Made by a program: the position numbers and the translations under genes | The notes under the pieces: model-generated | Databases searched by the model: none | What the model was told of the DNA's origin: nothing | What the model saw: only the letters and a program-made list of their open reading frames with translations | DNA from: Gyromitra esculenta | Lineage: Eukaryota > Ascomycota > Pezizomycetes > Pezizales > Discinaceae | Length of the DNA stretch: 64,000 nt | Assembly (NCBI GenBank): GCA_038503075.1 | Contig: JBCAML010000002.1 | Coordinates: 806,001-870,000 of the forward strand | Direction: 5' to 3' | Shown: positions 25,600 through 37,944 of the stretch, piece by piece | Layout: every line of letters begins with the position of its first letter | Position numbering within the stretch: position 1 is the stretch's first letter

Positions 25600-28500
25600 A
25601 GCGTCGCCAGAGGGTATTTGTTTACTTCGACGCATTGCCAGTGTGGTGGAGACCTCCGCAGTAAAAGCAGGGAGGTTCAAACTCAGTTGTTGGGAATGGA
25701 TAGATGGAATGCTAAAACCAGAAGTAGTAAGTAAAAGAGTCACCACTGCTGAACGGTAGCGGAGCATGGAAACTTACAAATGTTAATATTTTTTACACTA
25801 TTTTCTTTGACCGGTTGTCTCGCTTTCTTCTCCTTTGTGCTATAAGGACAGAAGTTGCAGGTTCTGGGAATCAAGATTGGTTGCGGCACCTTCTGAGGCG
25901 TCAGTGGCCTACTTTAAGTCATTTGCATGTTGCTATCCAAGTTTGACTTACAGCTGCAGGTTTCAACTGGATTGTTTAAGTTGAACTTCTTTTTCTCCTC
26001 GTGATAACACGGCAGAAGGGAGTACTGAGTATCTGTCTTGCACTGAGTGGTCACAAGTGGTGATGATGTTGATAATAGCTTTGGCGAAGGTGGGAACTCG
26101 CGCTGCTGCAGGAAGCAAGGGATTGGGGAACTTAACACTGAAGTATAGGGAGGGAAGTGAGGTTAGTATATAGGCATAATAAACCCCTCCTCCCCGAATG
26201 CCCGCAGAAAGTCCCCTTCCCCACGGTTTCCCTTTTTACGTCCAGTACAAGTGATGGAACCATGTCGTACGATCATGTAACACATCATTCACGTTTCCCT
26301 CGCACTGCAGAATGTCCTGCTTGGCTTCTCACGCAATCATATTAATGTCCCCTTTTCCCGGTCCCAACCGCGAGTCACCGCATTGTCAGTTTTTTCATCA
26401 ATTGTTTCTCACGCCAGCTATGATCCTACGACCGGGGTGCATATCCGTATGCACAATGTTGTGCCTCTTCCCGCCTGGTCCTGGGTAGGGAAAGCACTCT
26501 CTAGTCGCGCGAAATGGTAACTAGGAACTTTATACCTCTCGTCATCTCTCGTACCTTGTTATTATTCGCAAGCAATCTCGATATTGATTATCTGACTAAT
26601 TGCAGGGGCGTGTCTTCCTTTTCAATGCTTGTCTTCTTGCACTTTTATTTCAAGTTGAAATACCCGCTTCCAAGGCTCGAGTCCGGGCGCTCAGCCGACC
26701 TTTGTATAACTAGTTCATCACGTAAGGTATATTTCCCTCTCTTCCTTCCCTTTCTCTTAGCCGTGGGTTATGATCAAGAAGATAAAGATACCTACACCAG
26801 GAACTCTTTGTTGGACGAACACACAGCGCATTGTTCACCTTGTGCCGGGTTCAGTCAAGACACCGAACGGCGCCAAAGGCCACCAGCAGGTACAGCCTTG
26901 TGGCATGTCTTGTCAGATATAGTATCTGTGAAACACTCAGAAACGTATGATATTTCTGAGCCCATTACTTTGTTTATTATGTCGTTTCTACGTTCGCTCC
27001 CTCGTGTGTGCGGTGAGCAATATGCTCACGATGGTTGTATTGTGAGGTTGGTGTTCCTTGCAAAGAAGTTTGGCCAAGGGATGCCTGTACAGCCAAACAC
27101 GATGCTTGCACAGCACACCCAGGATCTTGGCTTCCGCTTGGCCCACAAACCCAAATATTCGGAACAACCGCATGCAGATCCCCACAAGTTTCAGCCGCAC
27201 GGGCTATCGGTCCGCATCTACTGGAGACGACGAAATTGTGCAGGTAGGTACATGTACATGTAGGTGCCTGTATCCTCCCAATCCCTTGATTTCACCCTGG
27301 AAAGAAAAGAATTAACACATCTCAGTATTGGACATCGTATTCACATAGCGCCCCAGTACCCAGGAACCAGATTCCCCGTGACCTCGGTAGCACGGGCCTA
27401 TTTCCGTTCACTCGGAATAATAGATTTTCCGCCCACGGAGAGAAGCTACAAGCGGCGCTGCCGGGCCTTACTCCAGAAGGGGGCACAACGAATCTTTGTG
27501 CATTTCTTATTTTCCCTATCCTCCGCTTCCACAGTAGCCGCAAATGATAACTCCCCGTGCTTTCGCGATGCGGGGTCAGATCGCGATTTGCGATAGCCCC
27601 CGTTTAGAAATACTTGAACAAGCAACACTCTGCGCTGATCCCTAAATCACCATACATACATATAGACCCCATGGCGTGTGGAGAGTCTTACATACAATCT
27701 GTAAACCCTTGAAGAACACTTCAATCTACTTTCATATCGGGTAATTACATTTGTGTACCCACCCTAATAATAGTTCTCTGCCGCTAAATCAGAGAATCAA
27801 AACCAAAAGTAAAAAATCACCAGGAATCACTCGCAGGATATCGGTACTAGGGTATATATTATGACCTTAACACCAACAATTAATACATCTTTACCCACCC
27901 TCAAGATTTATTCCCTCTCGGATATTTCGGCTAGCTGTTAGTAATTTTGAAGCTGCAGGCTTTGGTTTTCACGAGATCACCTGGGTCTTTTACTTGACGT
28001 AGCCATCGCATCATGTATCCACGTTTTTCCCCACCAGTCCAGATCTCATACTTACTTTTACAGCAATTTGTTTAATTTTCGATATGCACATCGGTTGCCC
28101 CACCTTATTTTCGCTTATTTTATTTTACTTATTTTGTCCAGATATGGATAACATTAAATTGGTATTGCCTTGTAGGGGTTCCTAAAGTGGTGATGATGTA
28201 AGTGCGTTGTTAAGTGCTATAAGTCCTAAGCCCGTCTCTAGAAATCTTCGTAAACATCTCGCTTCACATAGATATACTTCACTTTTAATTTCGACAAAAA
28301 ACTGATTGAGTAAGTTGACGGATATTCCCCGATCGCGATCGCGCCCAAACCCTCAGATGCGGATAACCCCCTTCATCCGCAACCGGCAACTTGGGTCACT
28401 CCAGAAGGGAATCTGGCATGTAAGATTTTATCCGTTGACTCAAAAATCATATCATGATCAGGTCAGCGTTTAAACGCGTGTTTTTTGCATGAGTGATTTT

Positions 28501-29987
28501 TAGTGATGGGTTCACATCGTGAACACAGAAGCTTTGCAAAACAACGTTCTTTCCCCGTAAATTAGGCACCCCAGATAATATCTTCCCCAGAGCGCGTTTA
28601 CCTATATCTAGCGCTAAAATCGGTTGGCTTTCGAATTCTAAGAGTTCATTGTGGGGTGTTTGTGGGATGTTTGTGTGTGGGGTGTTTGTGTCTTCGTCTT
28701 TGTTGTACGATTTCCGTTTTAGGCATATAGCAGTATTTCTTCCCTTGCCATCGTAGTACTACATGTAGTCCTCATAGTACCCTAGCTGCTGATAATCACC
28801 CTAATAAGTTAGGTCTAGCAACGAGACTACTAATCATCCGGTGATATCAATACTGCTTAAAGAAGATCCAAAATCTGCTTCCAGAATATTTCATTGTTAT
28901 GGCTAGTAAGAGCTAGAATACCTCACCGACTCGCTTCCACGAGCCTTTGGATTTGTTTCGGATGAACAATTACGAATTAGGTGCTGCATGGTGGTAAAAT
29001 ACATGTTATGTCGGCTAAACCGATGAATTGTCTTATACCTCATATAATATCCGGCCGTTGTATGATCCACGAACAAGGTAGGGGATTTCATATGAAACTG
29101 CAACCTTATTACGAAACCGGGATACACACATGTATCCCAGGTTACAGGTTTCAACCTTAGTACACTATGATAAGCCCAGAAATTTGTTACAATTGTGGCA
29201 GTGTTTAATACCCTACAACTACAGATATAGCACAGCCCACTAGAGGTGTGCGATATTGGTCCTAGCGGATTTCAACAAATGTCTAAATTATGTCCTTTGG
29301 CTGGTAGCAAGCGAGATAACGAAAATTGCAGGTGTTTTTTTTTGACTACGTATAGACTTTGTGGTGATTAGTATAAGTACATGGACCTTACCTTTTCTGA
29401 CATCAGCATAGTCGCTGACCGAAACCGTTTACACTTCCTGAGGGAAATTTTTGTCAGTTTTGATGAAAATGCTGGGTTAACAGCTGCCAAAACAACCAAA
29501 CAACCAAACGCCGGAGTGAATATAAGACGGATCGGAACTCGCTTAGAGAACGGTAAGCCTTCGGGGCCCCTAAGCAACTTTAAACCTTCTGTGGCTTACG
29601 TATACCTTGGATCACCAGGAAACCCTCGTCAGTAGTTCCAGTCGCAATGCATGAAGACTAGATTCCGAGAATCGAACACCCGGCATTACGCAATCTAAAT
29701 ACGACTATATGTAGGCTTTTTTACCCTTCTAGAAGCAGGAGGGGAATACTAAAACATGAGGGTAGGTATCCGTGCGGATATTTAATCTTACTGATAGCTA
29801 TAGTTAAATCTCGCCGTATCTATATAAATTAAGGAAAATGGCAGGCGCTATATTTACCTACAAGTGCGGCAGAGGCCTCTACGTCAAACATATTTTGCGC
29901 CTCATGAATTAAAACTAAAAATAATAATATCTGGATTACTATTGCAATATAGGAATAGTATACGCATATTACACATAGATACATGTG

Positions 29988-30284
29988 TACTCATGTCGCC
30001 GTTTTGAAGTCGCGTTGCCTAAGCAGGCAAGTTCTATGTAGCGAGAGTGCCATTTCTATTGGCCGGAGGCGGTCTCGGCACCTCGCTTGGCATATTTTTG
30101 GTACCCTTTCAACACTCCTCCTTCCCCCATAGTACCCTTAGGATACCGATCCAAAATAAAATGCTATTATTTTCCGATATTTCTTATGTTAAACTCTCGG
30201 ATTTAAACTGGTTTGGAGCTTTTGGGTCAAGGAATAGAACATTTCCTATTTAGGCAACGCGACTTTAAAACGGCGACATGAGTA
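29988..30284. mobile_element. 297-bp MITE-like element with 35-bp terminal inverted repeats
   Basis: The left arm (29988-30022) begins TACTCATGTCGCCGTTTTGA. The right arm (30250-30284) is its exact inverse except for one G/A difference. The element begins and ends with TA. The interior is about 225 bases and has no credible reading frame of its own. The terminal sequence resembles that of the element at 2438-2545 (TACTCATG[C/T]CGCCG), so both were probably moved by the same, unseen Tc1/mariner-like transposase. Confidence 0.7.
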
Positions 30285-30395
30285 GAAAGATGTGACAATC
30301 ATAAGGCCTAGGGCCGTGGGCGATATATGGAAAGACGAATTTGGAAGGATTAGAGCTGTTAAAGATTTATATATGCAATAAAGGAGCTGAATAAG

Positions 30396-30469
30396 GGGTG
30401 ACATTCAGTAAAAGGGGGCGGATTCCAGGTGCCGGCCGCGGATATGTCCCTTTTTGCTGAATGTCACCC
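30396..30469. repeat. 74-bp palindromic repeat
   Basis: The left arm GGGTGACATTCAGTAAAAGG and the right arm, read inverted, GGGTGACATTCAGCAAAAAG match almost throughout, around a GC-rich centre (GCCGGCCGCGG). It could be a minimal fold-back element or a pair of transposon ends. No clear target duplication was seen. Confidence 0.5.
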
Positions 30470-31495
30470 AAATGTAATCACAATAGCCCTAGCTAGCGCT
30501 CTAGTGTTAATTCTCTGACTGCTAGCGGAGTCAGCTTATCGTAAAGTCCTCCAAAAGTAAGCCTCCAAAAGCAAATATCGCCTAGCTTCCTACACTACTA
30601 ATGGCCATATATATATATCAAGATATAAGGATCGGTGGATTGCTATTGTCCACTTATAGTCAGCGACTAGCAGGCGCAGCCGGTGCTTTCTGTGAATGAC
30701 TCTCTAACACTAAAATGTGTGTGGGAAAAGGCTTTCTAATTTGGTACCGGAGGGGGCCATAGCAGCCCTAGAGGACGAGGGCGTCCCCCCCGGAGTTGAA
30801 GAGTGTTTCGTGCACTAGATGTACACGTAGCGTGTGTTTCTCTATATATTCAAGCTTGTAGGATCGCCTAAGCGAGCAAATCAATCAATTCTCGATCTCT
30901 ACTTTTCCCACTGTATTTGCCCGGCTACGACTTGATATTCAAGGATATTTTCGGATCAATACATGTAATTATGAACCCGGGGGATATTTTTCTTCTCTAG
31001 TTTCAATATTAGATACCTCCCTTGAAGAGATTCGGAGACGGTATTGCAAATAAACCTTTCCATTTCACATTTCGCTTGAGCTTTAGCTCTCTGACATGAT
31101 CGTGACTTCTGGTTAATCTATGCTTTGTCTAGATCTTAATCTTTCCAAGACCTAAACGTCTACAAGCTTTACATTATAGTTAGTTTAATCAATTAATGTT
31201 TGCTAATTCCATGATGGAAATAAATTGACTAACTAAGATGATCTCAGTTGAACAAGCAACCTTTACCAATTTCAGATATGGCTAACTTGAAAATATTTCT
31301 AGTGTCATGCTGTAAAATCACGAGTAATATATAGAAAGAAAGAGTGCGTTGCTCATACTTCTTAATTCGCTATCTGAACTCGGCTCGATCAAATCGATTC
31401 AAAGTTTGAGAAACAGAGCGCTCACCAACTTCTGAACATCCTCAATCGACCAACCACATCAAATTGAAAGAAGATAACAGACCTGTCTATCCAAA

Positions 31496-31867
31496 ATGCC
31501 AGTTTACCAACATCCCAGAGTTGCGACTCGCTATTCGCAAGTTTTCGAAAAGCCACGATCACTCTTGGAAAGAATTCGTGAGGTAATTTCCCCTTTTATA
31601 TTACCCATGGTTCGTTAAACATCCTAGGTACATGTGACTAACTTAGAATTTTACTTTTATCAGGTGAAGTGGCCCTTTACCCGTTGGTTTAGTCGCATGA
31701 TTAGAAAAGATGATACCCTTTCGATCCAGCATTATGGTTGGCCACCAAGCCCGCCTCTCCCTGTTATCCCTACATGTATCCCCGAACCCACTCTTGCAGA
31801 TATCCGGGCACGGATTAAGGTACTCGGATGGAAGAATCTTGCGGCATCCGACGCTGCAAGATACTAG
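31496..31867 (+). CDS. Small protein of unknown function, 96 residues
   Basis: Two exons, 31496-31582 and 31664-31867, joined by an 81-base intron with donor GTAATT, a CTAAC branch site and acceptor CAG. Phase is kept. The product opens MPVYQHPRVATRYSQVFEKP and continues with a basic stretch (WPFTRWFSRMIRKDD) and a Pro-rich segment. It ends in LADIRARIKVLGWKNLAASD, which looks helical. There is no signal peptide or membrane helix. I do not recognise the family. It lies in an otherwise gene-poor area, 470 bases before another small gene of loosely similar layout. Confidence 0.5.
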
Positions 31868-32333
31868 CACGGTGAGCCTTTAGATACCATTTATGAGGGC
31901 AAGTAGCTTGCAACAAAGATAAGTAAAATCCCTATTGCAATTAGCGTGCTTCCGGTATCCTATGAATCACCTTAAGATATTTAGTTTATAGGTGGTCACC
32001 CTTTATCGAAGACCAATCGGTCAATTCTTGTATAAATATATTTCCTTTGTTTTGGATCGGGACTACATAGCTAAAGGCTTTCAGCTAATGAATCTCATTT
32101 GTAATTAATGAATCACGAATGAATTTAGTGCTATAGAGGATGTAGCTTTGAAGCTGTCTCTGACCGGGCTCAATTAGGCTTAGCTTCTGTAGGATTGTGC
32201 CGTTGGGCTCTGAAGGAGATCGAGCTTACGAAACCGGCCTTCAGTTACTTTCTATTTTCATCTCTTCATAGACTCAAATATATCGACATTCGCTAGCCCC
32301 CACCCATCACCCTTCCAACCTATCGACCCGACC
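31868..32333. other. Short intergenic region
   Basis: Nothing coding is seen. The last 60 bases are C/A-rich and end in CCCGACC directly before an ATG, which looks like a promoter or 5' leader for the following small gene. Confidence 0.4.
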
Positions 32334-32806
32334 ATGCCTTACTCCTTTAAAGCATCCAAATTTATCAGCTTAGTGAGTCTTCAACCGAAGGTTAATATTC
32401 AACATGGTCCATTACACATTGTCATCACAGTTTCATCAAAATCAGTGACAACAGCCTCATCACTACCCGAAAGAACACCTAAGATGTGCTTCTCACGTAA
32501 AAGGGTATCATCTGCATACCTCATGGAGGCTACCCGTGTTGGTCATATAGACTGACTTTCTGAATACTAGAGTGATCGGTATGAGAGGCACTCTGCCGAG
32601 GCTTCAACACGGGGGAAAACCTCCACCTCATCTGTACCCGAGAAGATCTTTTGTCATCTCAAAAGCAAGCTTGAAAAGGTAACATAGACCTTTTTTCATC
32701 TGCTTTAGCTTCATCTCGAATTCATTAACTGAAAGTTGTTGTCAATCCTTAGTTTTCTAGTGCTGAGCTATCACTTACGGAGGTTCTCGCCAGTCAGGGG
32801 TCCTAG
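32334..32806 (+). pseudogene. Small gene of unknown function, frame interrupted (or unusual splicing)
   Basis: From ATG 32334 a frame runs 73 codons to a TGA at 32553. Five codons later there is a TAG, and the same frame then continues in very gene-like fashion: SDRYERHSAEAS...KIFCHLKSKLEK up to 32678. A normal 74-base intron follows (donor GTAACA, branch TTAACTGA, acceptor TTAG). A last exon at 32753-32806 encodes FSSAELSLTEVLASQGS and a stop. Both interrupting stops could come from C-to-T changes (CGA to TGA, CAG to TAG), as RIP produces. Alternatively an intron using GTGAGT at 32374 skips them. I cannot decide. The C-terminal half resembles the preceding small gene only loosely (a Pro-Glu, then a Lys/Arg helix). 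Function unknown. Confidence 0.35.
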
Positions 32807-33272
32807 GCCTCGGTCCTTACATACCTTGGTGCTAAGTACATGTCATGCTGGACTAATCTTTTATTCAAACACGTTCTAAGGGAGATGTAAGAGCTTTATC
32901 CTTATAAAACCAGTACCTAATAATTGGTCTAAACTGACACTAGTTAGACTACCTTGATACACATTCATCAACTGTCTCCGAGATTCCTATCCCGTTTAGC
33001 AGGATTCCGAGGCGGAATGAAGCGGTCCTAAAACCTCGAGGCAAAAAGTGAAATTGTATTATCTTTATTATAACCCTTTTATTTTCTGGGATATTTTCGT
33101 AAACTATGAGCATTAAAAACGACGGCCTCGTTCCCAGCCAGAAGTGCTCTCGCCTTCTCGTAATGGGTTAATTTAAAGGCTAAACCGGACCCCATCCGCT
33201 AAATACTTTATTATAGCCGTAGTCTATAACTGCCATTGATACTAAAACTCCTAACCAGGAATGTCTTCGAGC
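32807..33272. other. Short AT-rich intergenic region
   Basis: No gene seen. It separates the small interrupted gene (+) from the frameshifted gene (-), so the two converge here. Confidence 0.4.
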
Positions 33273-33860
33273 TAGTCAAGCAACCTTTCCTTATCCCTTT
33301 TTTCCGCTTCGTGTTGGGAGCCTATCGCCTTCTGCAAGATCAAGAGTTGTGACAAATATTCAATTAGAAAAGGCCCAGCCTCCCGATATGCCGGATAGTC
33401 ATCTTCGATACCCAGCTTCAAGAACCCTTCGACCTGGTTGATACGCTCGGCGCAACAGTAATATTCCAGATCAGCGGATTTTCGGCATTCTGGAACTTGA
33501 GTAGTGATTCCACGCTTCCCGGAGTGCTTGAGCCCTCAGTCTGGTTTGTTGCAGATATGCTGCATCAGTGAACCACTGCTGCATATAGTAAACGTCCATT
33601 TCCACGACTGCCATGTGTTTGAGCCAGTAACCCTCCGATTTCTGCACCTTCTCTCTCAAAACATGCGTATGTGAGGATAGTTCGCTGCGTATGAATTTGA
33701 TAAATTCGATATCCTTTTTCGGTCTACGATTTCTTTTCAAGTCCCTTACATCTGCCTAGAACTGTAGTAGAATCTTTAGAGAAGAAAGGAGGACTTCTAA
33801 GGATACCTTTAGACTTGTAACTCGGGCTAGAATTTCAGACACCCCCTCTGATCTTGACAT
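33273..33860 (-). pseudogene. Unknown gene broken by a frameshift
   Basis: Exon 1 (33807-33860) encodes MSRSEGVSEILARVTSLK. A 51-base intron (33756-33806) follows, then an open frame beginning ADVRDLKRNRRPKKDIEF. This frame runs through a charged, helical protein (QKSEGYWLKHMAVVEMDVYY, QQTRLRAQALREAWNHY) to a stop at 33471. Immediately before that stop, another frame opens and continues in the same style (SADLEYYCCAERINQVEGF ... AEKRDKERLLD) to a TAG at 33273. The break falls around 33475-33500 and is consistent with a one-base indel. If continuous, the protein would be about 175 residues, mostly alpha-helical and soluble. It could be a recent pseudogene or an assembly error. I do not recognise the family. 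Confidence 0.45.
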
Positions 33861-34977
33861 GCATATGGTCAGTTCGTTTATGCACTACTGTGGAGATAAA
33901 TAGGAGGAGGAGAGTAAAAACGGCGGGGGGGGCAACTCCGCGGGATCAGCTTTTATTGAATTTCGAGCTACATAGAATACATATGGTTTATCTCCACCAA
34001 TATATAGGGCGCGCAACTAGCTATATATCCTATTATGTACTACATGCCGTAGGGCCACAAACAGGAAAGTTACACATGCACATGTAGGCGCGTACACGCT
34101 TAAACCTGCACCAATCAAATTGGTATGTGGAACGCCTTTGTCTTACAAAACTTGGTTGGTGCCTCACTAAATTTTATGGAAAACTCCTCAACCTAAAAAT
34201 TTCGATCTCCGATGCCCCTAAAGAAGAATGCTGTCAGATATAGTCACTTTATTAGCATTGATTTTCAAACTAAGCTTTAAAACTGATATTTGATTTAAAG
34301 CTCCTCTATGTATATTTGGTCACACGTGCAGTATCTCTTAGAATGTTCCAAACTGAACTTCTTACTGCCAAAAATGAGGTCCTATTCCACCACAACCACT
34401 TATCATCATGTCCTACAAAAACTTGCAGAATTTCATTACTATCATTCTAAGCTTTACAGGTTTTCTTAAGGAATTTGGTTAGCGGTGGGTGTGGTATTTC
34501 GACCGAAAATGGTGGACCAGGTTTAAGTGTGCTCGTGCTATAGTGGACAGAATTCTTAAATCGCAAACCAAATGGCCTTACGGAGTTTCCCCCCACTGTT
34601 TCATCAATTATTAACAGCTACGTCCTACAACCAATGTTTGATGTTCATTCCAGGGATACCTATAGACTACTTCATTACCCAACTAACTTATCACGTGCCC
34701 CACATTTTGTGATATTCCACCGTACTTGCTGACGGCTTGCAGCGAGAACTATTAGCTACGAGACCCTTAACCAATCGGATACTCCACGCGCAAGCGTGTC
34801 ACTCACACGCGTTACTCACCCACGTGAGCAGGTATTAGTCATTGACGCTGACCCCTCCCACCCTTACGCAGGTTGAGGATCTGGAGGATCCAGGGACAGG
34901 CTATAACAATATGTCGATTTCGAATCCTTTTAAAAGCTATAGCCTTCTATCTACACATCGAACCCACTCATACAGAT
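33861..34977. other. Intergenic region before the F-box gene
   Basis: No coding exon is supported. Just upstream of the F-box gene, 34680-34860 has several CACGTG-like and ACACGCGT-like words that may be promoter sites, but I cannot assign factors to them. Confidence 0.4.
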
Positions 34978-36788
34978 ATGGCGGACACCAATAAAAATTC
35001 AGTTTCTTCCCAATTAGTTGCGATTACGCAGAATCGCGATCCTTTTTCTGTGTTAAGTGACCTGGAAATCACCCTTATCCTTGAGTTTCTCTCCGTTAGA
35101 GAGAAGATAGCTATCCGCAGTGTTTCCACATTATGGAAAGCATGCGTCGATTTCCGCCTCAGCAAGGCTGCTATTGGCCATCATTTCCCCGGGGCCGCAG
35201 AAGCGGTAGCTACATATTCTGGCTGGGAAGAAGAGGCTTCGGCGTTTAGGAAACTGGGTATGAATATTTCCTCACTTCCTTGAATACGAATTGATCGCTG
35301 CTTGTCATTTGCTGGGTCTCACGAGATATCTAGCCCACCTTTATGGAAGCGCATCAAAACCTAGAATAGCTCGCAAGTTTGACCTTGGGACTGAGTTGTG
35401 GTGTATCTGCGATCACCATATGGTGTGGGTGGATGAGACCCATATCAACTTCCAGCGTTTATGGGATCCCAAGAACCCAACCCGCGATAACTTTCCAGTA
35501 TTAAGGAAGGATCTAAAATCGATACGATTTGAAGACAAACCAAGGAAATTTGAGTATCCAAAGGTGAAATGGATTGTGGGGGATGATAAGAGTGGTGCTG
35601 TCGTACTTTATCTCGGAGTTCCTTACGCGGAAAAGCCAGCGCATCCAAAATGGTTTGTATTTCTCTCATTCGTGTGCAAATCCAGAGGTTCATGTCTAAC
35701 CGGGATCTGCCCAACTCAGGCTACTCGCAGTGACCGCTACGGGAAGGGTCCTCTGGCATCGGAAACAAATCTATGCTATTTGTCGCACAAACTCTATATA
35801 TTCCAGGACAGAAGACTCAACCATATCATTCGGGAATGGAAGACTCTGCTTTATTGATTCAGGAGACCACCCATCCTACCATAGCCGGTGCATAACAAAC
35901 TGTGTAGCTCATGATCTGCCACACCCCGGCCTTATAGTGATCTCCATGTCAAGCGGTACCCTGAGACGGACGGCAATCCCATGCGGCAGCAACACAGCGT
36001 CATATTGGGGACACGGTCGTAACTTTAGAGGCAACTGCCTCACTGCCCATCCTACGCTAGAAATTTGCTTCGCGGTGATGGATCAAGAAATGCATGTCTT
36101 CTCGACGATAACAGGGGGAAGAATAGAGAACTATGCCATTCCTCTCCCTCCCCCAGATTATTTTGGAGGTCGATGGAGTGTTTTCTATTTTCATTTTGGA
36201 AGTGACGGGCAGACTTGGTTGTTGGTTGAGGCTACAAATGTGATTTTGGGTTACGAGATTGAGCTTAAGAGTTTCCGGATTGCAAGGCAGCGAACCTGGG
36301 ACCTTACGCCTAACGATAACTGTCAATTAAAGACTCCGTGGAGCTGGAAATGGGGGCTTAGCTGGTCAACGAATTTAGATCCGGTTAGCGGTATTTTACA
36401 TATCGTCGACAGACAAGGTGGAGTAGAGCGGGGTCCTTCACGTATCGCCAACAGACAAGGCTGGGAAGACCATCCTTCAAGGATTGTGGTGGTTAGATTC
36501 GAATCTACAGAGGAAACACCAGACACCTACCACATCAAGTCCTGCGAGTTTTTGACGTTACCCCCAAAGAAAGAAAAACCGACTAGGGAACCTAGAGTGA
36601 AAAGAAGTGGGCTTCGGCAGGCACTAGAAGAGGAAAAGTATGAGGTCAAGTTACCGAGCGGTAGGAGGGAATTCGTAGTTCCATTCGAGTTCTCGATTCG
36701 CCGATTGTTTTGGAGAATTGGGCCATATATCGTGTTGGAAACGGGCAAGCAGAACCCTAAAATTTATGTGTTTGGATACGTCCCGTGA
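34978..36788 (+). CDS. F-box protein, 555 residues
   Basis: Three exons: 34978-35257, 35334-35652 and 35720-36788. The introns are 76 and 67 bases and phases close (RKLAHLYGS and HPKWLLAVTATG across the junctions). An in-frame ATG at 34873 lies upstream; I choose MADTNKN at 34978. Residues about 22-57 form an F-box-like motif (FSVLSDLEITLILEFLSVRE...RSVSTLWKACVD), ending in the usual S...W. The rest is a long region with repeated hydrophobic beta-like strands (WIVGDDKSGAVVLYLGVP, GLIVISMSSG, EICFAVMDQEMHVFSTITGG, TWLLVEATNVILGYEI) and could fold as a beta-propeller. No WD signature is clear. F-box proteins are substrate receptors of SCF ubiquitin ligases and bind Skp1 through the F-box. The target is unknown. 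The C-terminus has a basic linker (PPKKEKPTREPRVKRSG). Confidence 0.85.
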
Positions 36789-37302
36789 TATTGACCTTGA
36801 TATTCCTCTTTTTATGATTTTTTCCTTTCTCAATGTATTTTACTTCCCTTGCACAGTTGAACCTGTGAGACGCCATTAGCCATCACTCAGCTTTCCTATA
36901 AACGGTTTATTTTCACAGTATGTATATCATATGAACCTATGTTTCAAAGATATTGATTGTTTTACTTTACCAACGCCCCAAAATTTATAATTAAATAATT
37001 GGTACCTTTCGTACAGCCCCACTCACTTAACGCAGGTGAAACTATTTGGCAATTGGTAGATTCTGAGTACTAAGCTCCTTACGCCCCATATATGCGGATT
37101 TACCAGGAGCTGGTAATTTCCGATATCTAATCGTGCTTGAGCTTCACCGACGTTTCCTTCTTAGTACACGTAGTCCTCGATCAGCTAAGCCTGGGGGACG
37201 GCGCTCGACATTAAAGTTGGCCCTAATTTGGCGCGCAACTCACCAGAAAAGCCTATACTTTTACCACGTTCATAACATAAATCACTGTTTTTTTTTGCTG
37301 CC

Positions 37303-37550
37303 TGCCACGATATGGATGGCGTCCAAATCATGATAGGCGTGGTAACAATTATTCTGATACCTACCTCAGGTTTCTGGCGTGTATTTATTTAATTTTTTTG
37401 GCAAAATAGGTATCGGAGCAGTTGTTGTACCTGTAACAATCAAAAAAGTTGATCGGAAATCCAAAAAGCCACGTAGAACCACATAAAACACATTATTTAA
37501 TATTTTTTCAACATCTGCCATGATTTGGATGGCATCCAAATCATGGTAGG
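37303..37550. repeat. Pair of direct repeats, each a near-perfect palindrome
   Basis: The copies are at 37303-37337 and 37516-37550, 213 bases apart in the same orientation. In the second copy the core 37519-37547 is a perfect inverted repeat: CCATGATTTGGATG, a central G, then its inverse. The first copy differs at four or five bases, mostly transitions. Each is preceded by a T run. They may be ends or remnants of one element, or paired protein-binding sites. Confidence 0.6.
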
Positions 37551-37944
37551 GAGGGTATATAAGGATTGCTTACTAATCAGGCTTGGCAGTAAATTCCGAA
37601 AATTTCAGGTTCTCTGGGAGGGGGCCATGGGATCTATTTAAATAACCGGGAGGACTGGGGCCGCGTGCGTTGACCTGTCTTTACGGGCACGTGCTGTTTT
37701 TTTAGGGGGGTGATGCTTTTGGGGGTTGATTCGTTGAGGGTTGGTCGGCCGCTGTGGGTGGGTGGATGGATGACTGAAGTCTCTTGAGGGTTCCCCATTG
37801 ATTCATGTGGTGTACTATGTACTTCTGTGCTTCCTTGTATCCTCCCTTGCAAGGGTAGTTTATATTCGTACTTCTATGTCCCTCATGTGGGCGTGCAACG
37901 TTAGTACATGTAGCTTAACTAACGATGGATTTGGGCCATCTTCG

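Larger units (their letters stand above)
25768..31495. other. Gene-poor region (5.7 kb) with fold-back elements
   Basis: The first several hundred bases are the ferric reductase promoter side. A 249-codon plus-strand frame (26514-27263) is the longest here but shows no recognisable domain. Structured elements are the TA-flanked repeat at 29988-30284 and the small palindrome at 30396-30469. TACATGTA occurs at 27249 and 27255 (overlapping copies), 28760 and 30960. No RNA gene was found. Confidence 0.5.

Noticed and set aside
25600..26138. Possible extra 5' exons of the ferric reductase
   Set aside because: An in-frame ATG at 25767 and a Cys-containing frame at 25914-26138 exist, but neither gives a better N-terminus than the signal peptide at 25599.
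26514..27263. 249-codon plus-strand open frame
   Set aside because: It is the longest unexplained frame, but it has no domain, signal or intron and an irregular composition. It lies in gene-poor DNA.
29640..29700. tRNA-like T-arm (GTTCGATTC) on the minus strand
   Set aside because: No matching acceptor, D-arm or anticodon stem of the right size can be drawn.
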